From Burkholderiaceae bacterium (GTDB lineage: Bacteria > Pseudomonadota > Gammaproteobacteria > Burkholderiales > Burkholderiaceae_C): a DNA stretch of 57,142 nucleotides. The stretch spans positions 1-57,142 of the forward strand of contig JAFEHU010000035.1 of assembly GCA_017848435.1 (NCBI GenBank), given 5' to 3'. The notes beneath the pieces were generated by a model. That model ran no database searches, was not told the DNA's origin, and saw only the letters and a program-made list of their open reading frames with translations. The translations under genes and the position numbers were made by a program. Below are positions 1 to 9,479 of the stretch, piece by piece; position 1 is the first letter of the stretch; every line of letters begins with the position of its first letter.

Positions 1-398
1 GGTTGTTCCAGCGTGCCACGGAACGCAGCACGCCCGGTACTGTCTACACCTTTGCGCTGGGCGGCAAGGCGGCCATGCCGGAGTTCACCAAGTACCAGCT
101 GGGCAACCTGATCGCCGGTGTCAAGTACGACCCCAAGCATGTGCCTGAAGGCACGGCGCTGTACGTCAGCAACTGCGTCTTCTGCCACGGTGTGCCGGGC
201 GTGGACAAAGGCGGCAACATTCCCAACCTGGCCTACATGGACGCCTCCTACATCGAGAACCTCGACAAGTTCGTGCTCAACGGCCCGGCCACGGGCCGCG
301 GCATGCCCGACTTCACCGGCAAACTGAGCAAGGAAGAGATCGAAAAAATCAAGGCCTTCATTCAGGGTACGGCCGATGCGATCCGGCCCAAGAAGTGA
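1..398 (+). CDS. PQQ-dependent (quinohemoprotein) alcohol dehydrogenase, C-terminal cytochrome c domain; 5' partial
   Basis: Only the last 131 residues are in the window; the reading frame is already open at the first base, so the gene starts upstream. The fragment begins with the end of a beta-propeller (GTVYTFALGGKAAMP) and continues into a class I cytochrome c domain with heme motif CVFCH and a likely Met ligand in GRGMPDF. This arrangement is typical of periplasmic quinohemoprotein alcohol dehydrogenases (PQQ propeller plus C-terminal heme c), which oxidise alcohols to aldehydes and pass electrons to the respiratory chain. A MetA-like outer-membrane gene follows 124 bp downstream and an AraC-type regulator after that, which suggests an alcohol uptake/oxidation locus. 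The substrate cannot be read from this fragment. A free-standing cytochrome is the alternative, but the propeller-like lead-in argues against it. Confidence 0.75.
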   Translation, partial: LFQRATERSTPGTVYTFALGGKAAMPEFTKYQLGNLIAGVKYDPKHVPEGTALYVSNCVFCHGVPGVDKGGNIPNLAYMDASYIENLDKFVLNGPATGRGMPDFTGKLSKEEIEKIKAFIQGTADAIRPKK

Positions 399-522
399 AG
401 TTTGGCGACGCTACGTCACCTGTATCGGGCGGGCTGCAGGCCGCCCGGTGTCGCGCGTTACCCGTTCGGCACCAACCACCTGCGGACAACAGCACCCTGA
501 TAAAAACCATAGAGGAGAAAAC

Positions 523-1413
523 ATGCTTTCCACACTTCTGAAAACCATCGTCCGCAGCGTTGCAGTCGGCGCTCTGGCCACCACCGCGATGTTGCAACCC
601 GTGCACGCGCTCGACGTTGACCCGGGCGACTACACAGCGCTTCCCGCCGGCACCAATCTGGCGATCCTGTATGGGCAACATGCCCAGCGCAATGCGACTT
701 TTGGCAACGGCAACAAGGCGCCGGGCAACAATAAGCTCGATTCCGACATTGGCCTGCTGCGCATGGTGCATTACATGGACATCGGCGGCTACATCGTTGA
801 CCCGCAGTTCATCCTGCCGTTTGGCAAGCTCAAGGCCAAGGGCGACCTCGGCCCGGTGCTGGGCAGCAACAGTGGTGTGGGCGACCTGCTGGTCGGCGCC
901 ACGCTGTGGTTCACCAAGCCGGGTGACAAGACGCACTTTGGCATCACCCCCTTCCTGTCGCTGCCGACTGGCCAGTACAACAAGAACGATCCGCTGAGCA
1001 TCGGTGAGAACCGCTACAAGCTGATCCTGAACGCGGGCTACATCACGCCGCTGTCGGAAAAGCTGATCCTCGATGTCATTGGCGACGTCACCCTGTTCGG
1101 CAAGAACGATGACATCGTCGGCGGCGGCTCGGCCAAGCAGAAGGCGCAGTACCAGTTCCAGAGCTACCTGCGCTACCAGCTGTCGGGCACCACCGACCTG
1201 CGCGGTGGTGTCTCCTACACCACTGGCGGCAAAACCCGCATCAATGGCGTCGACCAGAACAACAAGACCGAAACGTTCAAGTTCAACGTCGGCGTTGCAC
1301 ATTTCCTGTCGCCGACCCAACAGGTTCTGGCCACGGTGGGCCGCGACACCTCGGTCGAGAACGGCTTCCGCGAAAACGCACGCCTGAACCTGCGGTTCCT
1401 GCAGGTGTTCTGA
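523..1413 (+). CDS. MetA-pathway phenol degradation-like outer-membrane protein (PF13557 type)
   Basis: 296 aa. ATG 523 is chosen because GAGGAG lies 6 bases upstream and a clean signal peptide follows (MLSTLLKTIVRSVAVGALA, ending near VHA, about residue 26). The mature part is rich in alternating beta-strand patterns, for example residues LRGGVSYTTGG and LNLRFLQVF, and ends in a hydrophobic-aromatic strand with terminal Phe, as in outer-membrane barrels. The family is recalled as Phenol_MetA_deg/SphA-like. Its members are found beside catabolic operons for hydrophobic substrates and are presumed uptake channels, although biochemical proof is scarce. It lies between the PQQ alcohol dehydrogenase fragment and a perfect terminator, so it probably ends that transcription unit and serves substrate entry. 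Confidence 0.7.
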   Translation: MLSTLLKTIVRSVAVGALATTAMLQPVHALDVDPGDYTALPAGTNLAILYGQHAQRNATFGNGNKAPGNNKLDSDIGLLRMVHYMDIGGYIVDPQFILPFGKLKAKGDLGPVLGSNSGVGDLLVGATLWFTKPGDKTHFGITPFLSLPTGQYNKNDPLSIGENRYKLILNAGYITPLSEKLILDVIGDVTLFGKNDDIVGGGSAKQKAQYQFQSYLRYQLSGTTDLRGGVSYTTGGKTRINGVDQNNKTETFKFNVGVAHFLSPTQQVLATVGRDTSVENGFRENARLNLRFLQVF

Positions 1414-1493
1414 TCCGGCGTCCTTCCGGACCCGTTTTTCACGCCCCTGTTCGATAGTGCAAGGGGGTCTCTCAAGGCAATGCCTTGGTTGGG

Positions 1494-1530
1494 GGCTGTA
1501 CGGGGCTGTTCCGTACAGCCTCTTTTTTTT
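1494..1530 (+). terminator. Rho-independent terminator
   Basis: A perfect 10-bp stem, GGCTGTACGG (1494-1503) with CCGTACAGCC (1511-1520), has a 7-nt loop and is followed by TCTTTTTTTT. It ends the alcohol dehydrogenase/MetA-like transcript and lies just before the AraC-type gene. It therefore argues against start codons for that gene upstream of 1530. Confidence 0.9.
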
Positions 1531-1559
1531 GGACCGCCGCGTCTTTTACACTGCGCTGT

Positions 1560-2570
1560 ATGAACCCGGTCGCCGCCACCCCGATGGCATTCGTGCGCAT
1601 GCTGCTGCTGGCGTACGAGGCGCGGGGCATGGCCCCGTCGCGGGCGCTGCTGGCCGCGCAGATTGCACCGCACCAGGTGGCCGTTGCCGATGCCACCATC
1701 ACCTCGCGCCAGCTCGAACTGCTTGCTGGCACGGCCATGCACGAACTCGATGACGAGGGGCTGGGCTGGTTTTCGCGCCGGCTGCCTTGGGGCAGCTACG
1801 GCATGCTGGCCCGGGCCTCGCTCAGCGCGCCCTCGCTCGGCGTGGCTTTGGCCCGCTGGTGCCGCCACCACCATCTGCTGACCGACAGCATCGAACTCCG
1901 GCTCGAACGGGTGCAGGGGGCGGCGGTGGTGCAGTTGCTGGAGCACCGCCCCATTGGCCCGGCGCGCGAGTTCTGCCTCGTCACGCTGCTGCGCAACTTG
2001 CTCGGTGTGGCCTGCTGGCTGATCGATTCGCGCATCGGGTTGCAGCAGGTGGAGCTGCCGTACGCATCGCCTGCCCACGCGGCCGTCTACCCGGTGCTGT
2101 TTCCCGGCCCGGTGCGGTTTGGCGCAGCGCGGGCAGCGCTGCAGTTTGATGCCCGCTACCTGGCGCTGCCTTTGCGGCGCGACGACAAGGCGCTGGACGC
2201 GATGCTGGCCCATGCGCTGGCGCTGATTGTGCGGCCCTACCGGCGCGACCGGCTGCTGGTGCAGCGGGTGCGCACGCTGCTGTTGAGCCAGCCGGGCGCC
2301 AGCACCGCCGACGCACTGGCCCACGCGCTGAATGTCTCCACCCGCACGCTGCACCGGCAACTGCAGGAGGAGGGGGCCTCGCTGCAGGCGCTCAAAGACG
2401 ACGTGCGCCAGAGCCAGGCGATGGCGTTGCTTGGCCGCAGCAACCGGCCGGTGAAGCAGGTGGCGCTGGCGGTGGGGTTTGGCAACGAAAAGAGTTTTGC
2501 ACGGGCTTTCCGGCAATGGACCGGCGAATCACCGGCCGACTACCGAATTCGGGTCAAAGCCCCGGCCTAG
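1560..2570 (+). CDS. AraC family transcriptional regulator with arabinose-binding-like N-terminal domain
   Basis: 336 aa from ATG 1560. A frame is open from 1485, but that would place the start inside the terminator. The first ~190 residues resemble the Arabinose_bd (PF12625) effector domain of OruR/ArgR-like regulators. The last ~100 residues carry the AraC double helix-turn-helix: first HTH around ADALAHALNVSTRTLHRQL, second around VKQVALAVGFGNEKSFARAF, and the family ending GESPADYR. It probably controls either the alcohol-dehydrogenase/MetA genes before it or the acyl-CoA ligase/liu operon 111 bp after it, on the same strand. The sequence does not say which, and the effector is unknown. 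Confidence 0.88.
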   Translation: MNPVAATPMAFVRMLLLAYEARGMAPSRALLAAQIAPHQVAVADATITSRQLELLAGTAMHELDDEGLGWFSRRLPWGSYGMLARASLSAPSLGVALARWCRHHHLLTDSIELRLERVQGAAVVQLLEHRPIGPAREFCLVTLLRNLLGVACWLIDSRIGLQQVELPYASPAHAAVYPVLFPGPVRFGAARAALQFDARYLALPLRRDDKALDAMLAHALALIVRPYRRDRLLVQRVRTLLLSQPGASTADALAHALNVSTRTLHRQLQEEGASLQALKDDVRQSQAMALLGRSNRPVKQVALAVGFGNEKSFARAFRQWTGESPADYRIRVKAPA

Positions 2571-2681
2571 TGGCAGGATTTGTACCCTTGGTGGCGTGCC
2601 TTTTGCCCGCTGAGGGCCTATGCTTGTCGAACAAGATCGGCGCAAAGCCACGCGCAACCGGTTCAGCCGCAGGAGACATGC

Positions 2682-4412
2682 ATGACGCAAGCACCCGTGC
2701 AGGAGATTTCAGCGCCCCGCGCCAGCCAGGCCCGGGGCACCACCGATGTGCCCCTGCTCACCCACACCATTGGCGCTTTTTTTGACGCGATGGCCGAGCG
2801 CCAGGGCGAGCACGAGGCCCTGGTCAGTGCGCACCAGCAGCGCCGCTACAGCTACCGCGCATTGCAGACCAGCGCGAACCAACTGGCCAGTGCGCTGCTG
2901 AACACCGGGCTGGTCCCGGGTGACCGCATCGGCATCTGGTCGCACAACAACGTGGAATGGGTGCTGTTGCAGATCGCCACCGCCAAGGTCGGGCTGGTGC
3001 TGGTCAACATCAACCCGGCCTACCGCACCGCCGAACTCGAATATGCGCTGAACAAGGTGGGCTGCAAGGCGCTGGTCACAATGGCGCAGTTCAAGACCAG
3101 CGATTACCTCGGCATGCTGCGTGAACTGGCACCGGAACTCGATGCCGCCACACCGGGCGCGCTGCAGGCCCAGCGCCTGCCCGACCTGCGCACGGTGGCG
3201 TGGATCGACGTGGCCGGCGAGGGCGCCGAGGTGCCGGGCACGCTGCGCTTCTCCCAACTGCTGGCCAGTGGCGACCCGGCCGATGCCCGCATCGCGCAAA
3301 TCGGCGCCACGCTGAAAGCCAGTGACCCAATCAACGTGCAGTTCACCAGCGGCACCACCGGTTTCCCCAAGGGCGCGACGCTGACGCACAGCAACATCCT
3401 GAACAACGGCTTCTTCATCGGCGAATGCATGAAGCTCACGCCGGCCGACCGGCTCTGCATTCCGGTGCCGCTGTACCACTGCTTTGGCATGGTGCTGGGC
3501 AACCTGGCCTGCATCACACATGGCAGCACCATCGTCTACCCGAACGACGGGTTCGATCCGCTCACCGTGCTGCAGACGGTGCAGGACGAAAAGTGCACCG
3601 GCCTGCATGGCGTGCCCACCATGTTCATTGCCGAACTCGACCACCCGCGCTTCAGGGAGTTTGACCTGTCGACACTGCGCACCGGCATCATGGCCGGCTC
3701 GCCGTGCCCGACCGAGGTGATGAAGCGGGTGGTCAGCGAGATGCACTTGTCTGAAGTGACCATTGCCTACGGCATGACGGAGACCAGCCCGGTGAGTTGC
3801 CAAAGCAGCACCGACACCCCGCTGGAAAAGCGCGTGTCCACCGTGGGCACGGTGCAGCCGCATCTGGAGATCAAGATCGTCGACCCCGAGACCGGCGCGG
3901 TGGTCGCACGGGGCGAACGCGGTGAGTTCTGCACCAAGGGCTATTCGGTGATGCACGGCTACTGGGGTGACGCCGCAAAAACCCGCGAGGCGATCGATGC
4001 CGACGGCTGGATGCACACCGGCGATCTGGCGACGATGGATGACCAAGGCTACGTCAACATCGTCGGCCGCATCAAGGACATGGTGATCCGCGGCGGGGAG
4101 AACATCTACCCGCGTGAGATCGAGGAATTTCTGTACCGCATGCCTGCGGTGCAGGACGTGCAGGTGGTCGGTATTCCCGACAAGCGCTACGGTGAAGAGC
4201 TGTGCGCCTGGATCATTGCCAAGCCCGGCGCCACGCTGACCGAAGACGCGGTGCGCGATTTCTGCAAAGGCCAGATCGCGCACTACAAGGTGCCCCGCCA
4301 TATCCGTTTCGTGACCGAATTCCCGATGACGGTCACCGGCAAAATCCAGAAATTCAAGATTCGCGACGCGATGAAAGAACAACTGGGACTGGAAGAAGAA
4401 AGAACCGCATGA
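2682..4412 (+). CDS. AMP-binding acyl-CoA synthetase (fatty/branched-chain acid-CoA ligase)
   Basis: 576 aa. ATG 2682 has AGGAG 6 bases upstream; the frame is open further up, but without a ribosome site. All ANL-superfamily motifs are present: the P-loop [16 protein letters not shown] (around residue 222), YGMTETSP, the hinge [29 protein letters not shown], and the C-terminal catalytic lysine in TVTGKIQKF. These enzymes activate a carboxylic acid to the acyl-adenylate and then the CoA thioester. Its stop overlaps the start of liuB (ATGA), so it is co-translated with the methylcrotonyl-CoA carboxylase genes. A substrate such as isovalerate or 3-methylcrotonate is therefore plausible. Chain-length preference is an inference from context only. 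Confidence 0.9.
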   Translation: MTQAPVQEISAPRASQARGTTDVPLLTHTIGAFFDAMAERQGEHEALVSAHQQRRYSYRALQTSANQLASALLNTGLVPGDRIGIWSHNNVEWVLLQIATAKVGLVLVNINPAYRTAELEYALNKVGCKALVTMAQFKTSDYLGMLRELAPELDAATPGALQAQRLPDLRTVAWIDVAGEGAEVPGTLRFSQLLASGDPADARIAQIGATLKASDPINVQFTSGTTGFPKGATLTHSNILNNGFFIGECMKLTPADRLCIPVPLYHCFGMVLGNLACITHGSTIVYPNDGFDPLTVLQTVQDEKCTGLHGVPTMFIAELDHPRFREFDLSTLRTGIMAGSPCPTEVMKRVVSEMHLSEVTIAYGMTETSPVSCQSSTDTPLEKRVSTVGTVQPHLEIKIVDPETGAVVARGERGEFCTKGYSVMHGYWGDAAKTREAIDADGWMHTGDLATMDDQGYVNIVGRIKDMVIRGGENIYPREIEEFLYRMPAVQDVQVVGIPDKRYGEELCAWIIAKPGATLTEDAVRDFCKGQIAHYKVPRHIRFVTEFPMTVTGKIQKFKIRDAMKEQLGLEEERTA

Positions 4413-6031
4413 GCATCCTCGATACCAAACTGAACGCCCGGTCCGCCGATTTCCAGGCCAATGTGGCCGCGATGCGCGTGGTCGTGGACGACCTGAACCG
4501 GCAGATTGCCAAGGCCGCCGCTGGCGGTGGTGAAGCTGCCCGTGCCAAGCACACCGGTCGCGGCAAACTGCTGCCCCGCGACCGGGTGCAGATGCTGCTC
4601 GATCCCGGCACGCCCTTCCTGGAAATCGCACCGCTGGCCGCGCTGGCGATGTACCCCGACCGCGACGGCAGCGACAGCGCGCCCTGCGCCGGTGTGATCG
4701 CCGGTATCGGCCGGGTCAGCGGCGTGGATTGCCTGATCGTGTGCAACGACGCCACCGTCAAAGGCGGCACCTACTACCCGATGACGGTGAAGAAGCACCT
4801 GCGCGCGCAGGAAATCGCCGCGCAGAACCGCCTGCCGTGCATCTATCTGGTGGACAGCGGCGGCGCCAACCTGCCCAACCAGGACGAGGTGTTCCCCGAC
4901 CGCGACCATTTCGGCCGCATCTTCTTCAACCAGGCCAACATGAGCGCGCAGGGCATTGCGCAGATCGCCGTGGTGATGGGCTCCTGTACCGCAGGCGGCG
5001 CCTATGTACCGGCGATGAGCGACGAGACCATCATCGTCAAGAACCAGGGCACCATTTTCCTGGGCGGCCCACCTTTGGTGAAAGCCGCGACTGGTGAAGT
5101 GGTGACCGCTGAAGACCTGGGCGGTGGCGATGTCCACACCCGCCTGTCGGGCGTGGCCGACCACCTGGCGCAGAACGACCTGCATGCGCTGTCACTGGCG
5201 CGCAATGCGGTGAAGAACCTCAACGCCACCAAGCCACAGCCCTTTGCGCTGCACGCACCGCAACCACCGAAGTTCCCGGCCGAGGAGCTGTATGGCGTGA
5301 TCCCCACGGACACCCGCAAGCCTTTTGATGTGCGCGAAATCATCGCCCGCATCGTGGATGGCTCCGAATTCGACGAGTTCAAGTCCCGCTTCGGCGCCAC
5401 GCTGGTCTGCGGCTTTGCCCGCATCGAGGGCATGCCGGTGGGCATCATCGCCAACAACGGCATTCTGTTCAGCGAGTCGGCGCTGAAGGGCGCGCACTTC
5501 ATCGAGCTGTGCTGCCAGCGCAAGATTCCGCTGGTATTCCTGCAGAACATCACCGGCTTCATGGTGGGCCGCAAGTACGAGAACGAGGGCATCGCCCGCA
5601 ACGGCGCCAAGATGGTGACGGCCGTGGCTACTGCACAGGTGCCCAAGTTCACCGTCATCATCGGCGGCAGTTTTGGCGCTGGCAACTACGGGATGTGTGG
5701 CCGAGCCTATTCGCCGCGCTTCCTGTGGATGTGGCCCAACGCCCGCATCAGCGTCATGGGCGGCGAGCAGGCCGCCAGCGTGCTGGCCACGGTGAAGCGC
5801 GACGGCATCGAAGGCAAGGGCGGCCAGTGGAGCGCGGCCGAAGAAGAGGCGTTCAAGGCGCCCATCCGCCAGCAGTACGAAGACCAGGGCCACCCCTATT
5901 ACGCCACCGCCCGGCTGTGGGACGACGGCGTCATCGACCCGGCCGACACCCGCCGCGTGCTGGCGCTGGGCCTGAGCGCGGCGATGAACGCGCCGATTCC
6001 GGACACCAAGTTCGGCCTGTTCCGGATGTGA
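4409..6031 (+). CDS. liuB: 3-methylcrotonyl-CoA carboxylase beta (carboxyltransferase) subunit
   Basis: 540 aa, the usual length for MccB/LiuB. ATG 4409 overlaps the ligase stop by 4 bases. The N-terminal half holds the acyl-CoA carboxyltransferase region ([33 protein letters not shown]). The C-terminal half holds [16 protein letters not shown]-like residues (seen as [16 protein letters not shown]) and [16 protein letters not shown], which is the carboxybiotin-binding half of the active site. With LiuD it would carboxylate 3-methylcrotonyl-CoA to 3-methylglutaconyl-CoA in the cytoplasm. Geranyl-CoA carboxylase is a close relative and cannot be excluded by eye, but the presence of methylglutaconyl-CoA hydratase and HMG-CoA lyase genes favours leucine/isovalerate-type catabolism. 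Confidence 0.92.
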   Translation: MSILDTKLNARSADFQANVAAMRVVVDDLNRQIAKAAAGGGEAARAKHTGRGKLLPRDRVQMLLDPGTPFLEIAPLAALAMYPDRDGSDSAPCAGVIAGIGRVSGVDCLIVCNDATVKGGTYYPMTVKKHLRAQEIAAQNRLPCIYLVDSGGANLPNQDEVFPDRDHFGRIFFNQANMSAQGIAQIAVVMGSCTAGGAYVPAMSDETIIVKNQGTIFLGGPPLVKAATGEVVTAEDLGGGDVHTRLSGVADHLAQNDLHALSLARNAVKNLNATKPQPFALHAPQPPKFPAEELYGVIPTDTRKPFDVREIIARIVDGSEFDEFKSRFGATLVCGFARIEGMPVGIIANNGILFSESALKGAHFIELCCQRKIPLVFLQNITGFMVGRKYENEGIARNGAKMVTAVATAQVPKFTVIIGGSFGAGNYGMCGRAYSPRFLWMWPNARISVMGGEQAASVLATVKRDGIEGKGGQWSAAEEEAFKAPIRQQYEDQGHPYYATARLWDDGVIDPADTRRVLALGLSAAMNAPIPDTKFGLFRM

Positions 6032-6822
6032 TGGCCATGGAACACCTGTTGATCGATCTGGCCGGCCATGTGGCCACCGTACGCCTGAACCGTCCCGAGG
6101 TGCGCAACGCCTTCAACAGCGCGCTGATTGCGGAGCTGGCGCAGGCCTTCCATGACCTGGGCCAGCGCAAGGATGTGCGCTGTCTCGTGCTGGCCGCGGA
6201 AGGCGCAGCCTTCTGTGCCGGCGGTGACCTGAACTGGATGCGCAGCATGGCCGACTACACCCGCGAGCAGAATATGGCCGACGCCGCGCTGCTCTCCGGC
6301 ATGCTGCAGGCCATCTACACCTGCCCCAAACCCACCATTGCCGCCATCCACGGCGACGTGTTCGCTGGCGGCATGGGGCTGGTGGCGGCCTGCGACATGG
6401 CGGTGACGGTGGACACGGCGAACTTCTGCCTCAGCGAGGTCAAGCTGGGGCTGATCCCCGCCACCATCAGCCCCTACGTCATCCGCGCCATGGGCGCGCG
6501 CGCCGCGCACCGGTATTTCCTCACTGCCGAGCGCTTCAATGCCGCCGAAGCGCACCGCATCGGTTTTGTGCACGAGGTGGTGGCCACCGATGCCCTGGCC
6601 GACCGTGTGGCAACGCTGGCGCAAACGCTGGTAACGGCCGGCCCCGAAGCACTGAAAGCCTGCAAGCGCCTGCTGCACGATGTGGCTGGGCGCGAGATCG
6701 AACCCGCACTGCTGGCCCTGACCATCAAGGGCATTGCCGACATCCGCGCCAGTGACGAAGGCAAGGAAGGTGTTTCGTCCTTCCTGCAGAAACGCAAACC
6801 CAACTGGCTGCCGCAAGGGTAA
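6031..6822 (+). CDS. liuC: Enoyl-CoA hydratase, probable methylglutaconyl-CoA hydratase
   Basis: 263 aa, crotonase family. The start ATG 6031 overlaps the liuB stop (TGATG); ATG 6037 is an in-frame alternative. The oxyanion-hole motif AAFCAGGDLNWM and the second oxyanion strand HGDVFAGGMGL are intact, and the segment LSEVKLGLIPATISPYV is close to that recalled for LiuC/AUH-type hydratases. It would convert 3-methylglutaconyl-CoA to HMG-CoA. Its position between the two carboxylase subunit genes matches known liu operons. Confidence 0.88.
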   Translation: MAMEHLLIDLAGHVATVRLNRPEVRNAFNSALIAELAQAFHDLGQRKDVRCLVLAAEGAAFCAGGDLNWMRSMADYTREQNMADAALLSGMLQAIYTCPKPTIAAIHGDVFAGGMGLVAACDMAVTVDTANFCLSEVKLGLIPATISPYVIRAMGARAAHRYFLTAERFNAAEAHRIGFVHEVVATDALADRVATLAQTLVTAGPEALKACKRLLHDVAGREIEPALLALTIKGIADIRASDEGKEGVSSFLQKRKPNWLPQG

Positions 6823-6824
6823 CG

Positions 6825-7460
6825 ATGGACGCCATTCGCCACCTGCTCGACACCCCCCAGCTGCTGGCGCTCGCCGCAGCGTTGGGCTGGGCGAGTGGCT
6901 TCCGGCTCTATGCGGTGGTGTTCCTGACCGGGCTGGCCGGCTGGATGGGCTGGGTCGCACTGCCACCCGGCCTGCAGGTGCTGCAGCATCCGGCGATGCT
7001 GGGCGCCAGCGGCTTCATGCTTTTCGTCGAGTTCTTCGCCGACAAGATTCCCGGCGTTGACAGTCTTTGGGACCTGGTGCACACCGTCATCCGCATTCCG
7101 GCGGGCGCGGCACTGGCGGCGGGCGCGCTGGGTGCCGACAGCAGCACCATGGCCACTGTGGCGGCGTTGTTGGGCGGCACGCTGGCCGCGACTTCGCACG
7201 CCACCAAGATGACCACCCGCGCCGCCATCAACACTTCGCCCGAGCCCTTCTCCAACATCGGCATGAGCCTGGTGGAAGACGGTCTGGTGGTGGGCGGGCT
7301 GTGGCTGGCCACCACCCACCCGGTGCTGTTTGGCATTGCACTGGCGATTGCGCTGGTGCTGATGGTCTGGCTGCTGGTGGTGCTGGTGAAATTTCTGAAA
7401 GCGCTGCTCCAGCGACTGGCCAAACTGTTCGGCGGCAACGCGTCGCCCGAGACAATCTGA
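6825..7460 (+). CDS. DUF4126 family integral membrane protein
   Basis: 211 aa, starting 2 bases after the liuC stop. Hydrophobic segments are near residues 12-34 (LLALAAALGWASGFRLYAVV), 45-70, 92-118 and 165-200. Conserved-looking polar motifs are FFADKIPGVDSLWD and SHATKMTTRAAINTSPEP. This fits DUF4126, an unassigned membrane family. It is embedded in the liu operon between hydratase and carboxylase alpha genes with almost no spacing, so it is co-expressed with leucine-type catabolism. No function can be assigned; substrate or product transport is only a guess from context. Confidence 0.8.
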   Translation: MDAIRHLLDTPQLLALAAALGWASGFRLYAVVFLTGLAGWMGWVALPPGLQVLQHPAMLGASGFMLFVEFFADKIPGVDSLWDLVHTVIRIPAGAALAAGALGADSSTMATVAALLGGTLAATSHATKMTTRAAINTSPEPFSNIGMSLVEDGLVVGGLWLATTHPVLFGIALAIALVLMVWLLVVLVKFLKALLQRLAKLFGGNASPETI

Positions 7461-7472
7461 AACGAGATCAAT

Positions 7473-9479
7473 ATGTTCAAGAAAATCCTCATTGCTAATC
7501 GTGGCGAAATCGCTTGCCGCGTGGCCGCAACGGCGCGCCGCATGGCCATCCAGACGGTGGCGGTGTATTCCGATGCCGACGCCAGCGCCAAGCACGTCAG
7601 CGTGTGTGACGAAGCCATCCACCTCGGCGGCAGCGCGCCCAAGGAAAGCTACCTGCGCTGGGAAAAAATCATCGAGGCGGCCCAGGCCACCGGTGCGCAG
7701 GCCATCCACCCCGGCTACGGCTTCCTGAGCGAGAACGAAGACTTCGCCAAAGCCTGCGCCAGCGCGGGGCTGGTCTTCATCGGCCCACCCGCGTCGGCGA
7801 TTCTGGCGATGGGCTTGAAGGCCGAATCCAAGCAGCTGATGGAAAAGGCCGGCGTGCCGCTGGTGCCCGGCTACCACGGCGCGGGGCAGGACCCGGCCAT
7901 GCTGAAGACAGAGGCCGACCGCATTGGCTACCCGGTGCTCATCAAGGCCAGCGCCGGCGGTGGCGGCAAGGGCATGCGGGCGGTGGACAAGGCGGAGGAC
8001 TTCGCCGATGCGCTGGCATCCTGCAAGCGCGAAGCCATCAACAGCTTTGGCGACGACGCGGTGCTGATCGAGAAATACGTGCAGCGCCCGCGCCACATCG
8101 AAATCCAGGTGTTTGGCGACACCCAGGGCAACTACGTGTACCTGTTCGAGCGGGACTGCTCGGTGCAGCGTCGCCACCAGAAGGTGCTGGAAGAAGCGCC
8201 CGCGCCTGGCATGACGGAGGCCATGCGCCAGCAGATGGGTGAAGCGGCGGTGGCGGCAGCGCGTGCCGTGAATTACGTGGGTGCCGGCACGGTGGAGTTC
8301 ATCGTCGAGCAGAGGGCGGATGGCTCGATGAATTTTTTCTTCATGGAGATGAACACGCGGCTGCAGGTGGAACACCCGGTCACGGAAGCCATTACCGGGC
8401 TCGATCTGGTCGAGTGGCAATTGCGCGTGGCTTTTGGCGAGCCGCTGCCCTTGCAGCAGGCCGACCTGCGCATCCAGGGCCATGCCATCGAGGCCCGCAT
8501 CTGCGCCGAGAATCCCGACAACAATTTCCTGCCCGCCACGGGTAGCCTGCAGGTCTACCGCAAGCCGGGCAGCACCAGCTTTGAACGGGCACCGGGTGCG
8601 GTCCGCATCGACGACGGCGTGCGCGAGGGCGATGCCATCAGCCCGTTCTACGACTCGATGGTGGCCAAACTCATCGTGCACGGCGCCACCCGCGCCGAAG
8701 CGCTGGCCCGGCTCGACGAAGCGCTGGCGCAGACCCACATCGTGGGTCTGGCCACCAACGTGCAGTTTTTGCGCCACGTGGTGCGCAGCCCGTCGTTCGC
8801 GCAGGCCAATCTGGACACCGGGTTGATTCCGCGCGAGCAGGCGGTGCTGTTCCACCAGGAAACCATCGGTTTGCCGTTGGCCGTGGCGGCGGCCGTGGCC
8901 CGCGCGCTGCAGGACGAAAAAGCGCTGGAAGGTGTGGACCCGTTCAGCAAGCGCGACGGCTGGCGTTCGCACGGCGTGGTGGTGCGCGGCTTTGACTTTG
9001 AATTCCATGGCGAAGCTTGCAAGGCGGCACTGACCTGTCAACACGACGGCGCGCTGCAACTGCAGGTGGGCGATGTGTCAGGCCAGCTGTCGTTCGCCGC
9101 GCGCGACGACGGCCTGGATGTGCGCTTCGGCAGCCAGCGCCTGCTGGCCAAGGTCTATGCGCAAGGCGAGACGGTGCACATCTTTGCTGGTCAGGGTGCC
9201 ACCGCCATCACCGTGATCGACCCGCTCGCTCACGCTGGCGAAACCCAGGGCGAGGGCGGCCGGCTGACGGCGCCGATGCCGGGCAAGGTGGTGTCGTTTG
9301 CGGTGAAGGCCGGTGACACGGTCAAGAAAGGCCAGCCGCTGGCGGTGATGGACGCGATGAAGATGGAGCACACGATTGCCGCGCCGATTGACGGTGTGGT
9401 GGCCGAGCTGCTGTACGCGCCGGGCGACCAGGTGGTCGAAGGTGCAGAGTTGCTGAAGCTGGTTCAGGCGGCCGTATGA
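7473..9479 (+). CDS. liuD: 3-methylcrotonyl-CoA carboxylase alpha (biotin carboxylase/BCCP) subunit
   Basis: 668 aa. The N-terminal biotin carboxylase domain starts with MFKKILIANRGEIACRVAAT, has the ATP-grasp glycine loop KASAGGGGKGMRAV and the signature MNTRLQVEHPVTEAITGLDL. A linker of about 170 residues follows. The C-terminal biotinyl domain carries VMDAMKMEHTI, with Lys630 as the biotin attachment site. The protein carboxylates its own biotin with ATP and bicarbonate and passes the carboxyl group to LiuB. It follows DUF4126 by 12 bases and overlaps liuE by 4 bases. All key motifs are complete. Confidence 0.94.
   Translation: MFKKILIANRGEIACRVAATARRMAIQTVAVYSDADASAKHVSVCDEAIHLGGSAPKESYLRWEKIIEAAQATGAQAIHPGYGFLSENEDFAKACASAGLVFIGPPASAILAMGLKAESKQLMEKAGVPLVPGYHGAGQDPAMLKTEADRIGYPVLIKASAGGGGKGMRAVDKAEDFADALASCKREAINSFGDDAVLIEKYVQRPRHIEIQVFGDTQGNYVYLFERDCSVQRRHQKVLEEAPAPGMTEAMRQQMGEAAVAAARAVNYVGAGTVEFIVEQRADGSMNFFFMEMNTRLQVEHPVTEAITGLDLVEWQLRVAFGEPLPLQQADLRIQGHAIEARICAENPDNNFLPATGSLQVYRKPGSTSFERAPGAVRIDDGVREGDAISPFYDSMVAKLIVHGATRAEALARLDEALAQTHIVGLATNVQFLRHVVRSPSFAQANLDTGLIPREQAVLFHQETIGLPLAVAAAVARALQDEKALEGVDPFSKRDGWRSHGVVVRGFDFEFHGEACKAALTCQHDGALQLQVGDVSGQLSFAARDDGLDVRFGSQRLLAKVYAQGETVHIFAGQGATAITVIDPLAHAGETQGEGGRLTAPMPGKVVSFAVKAGDTVKKGQPLAVMDAMKMEHTIAAPIDGVVAELLYAPGDQVVEGAELLKLVQAAV

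Noticed and set aside
358-4631. Long open frames on the minus strand opposite the MetA-like, AraC and ligase genes
   Set aside because: They lie entirely opposite genes with clear motifs, have His/Arg/Ala-rich composition typical of antisense frames in GC-rich DNA, and lack ribosome sites.
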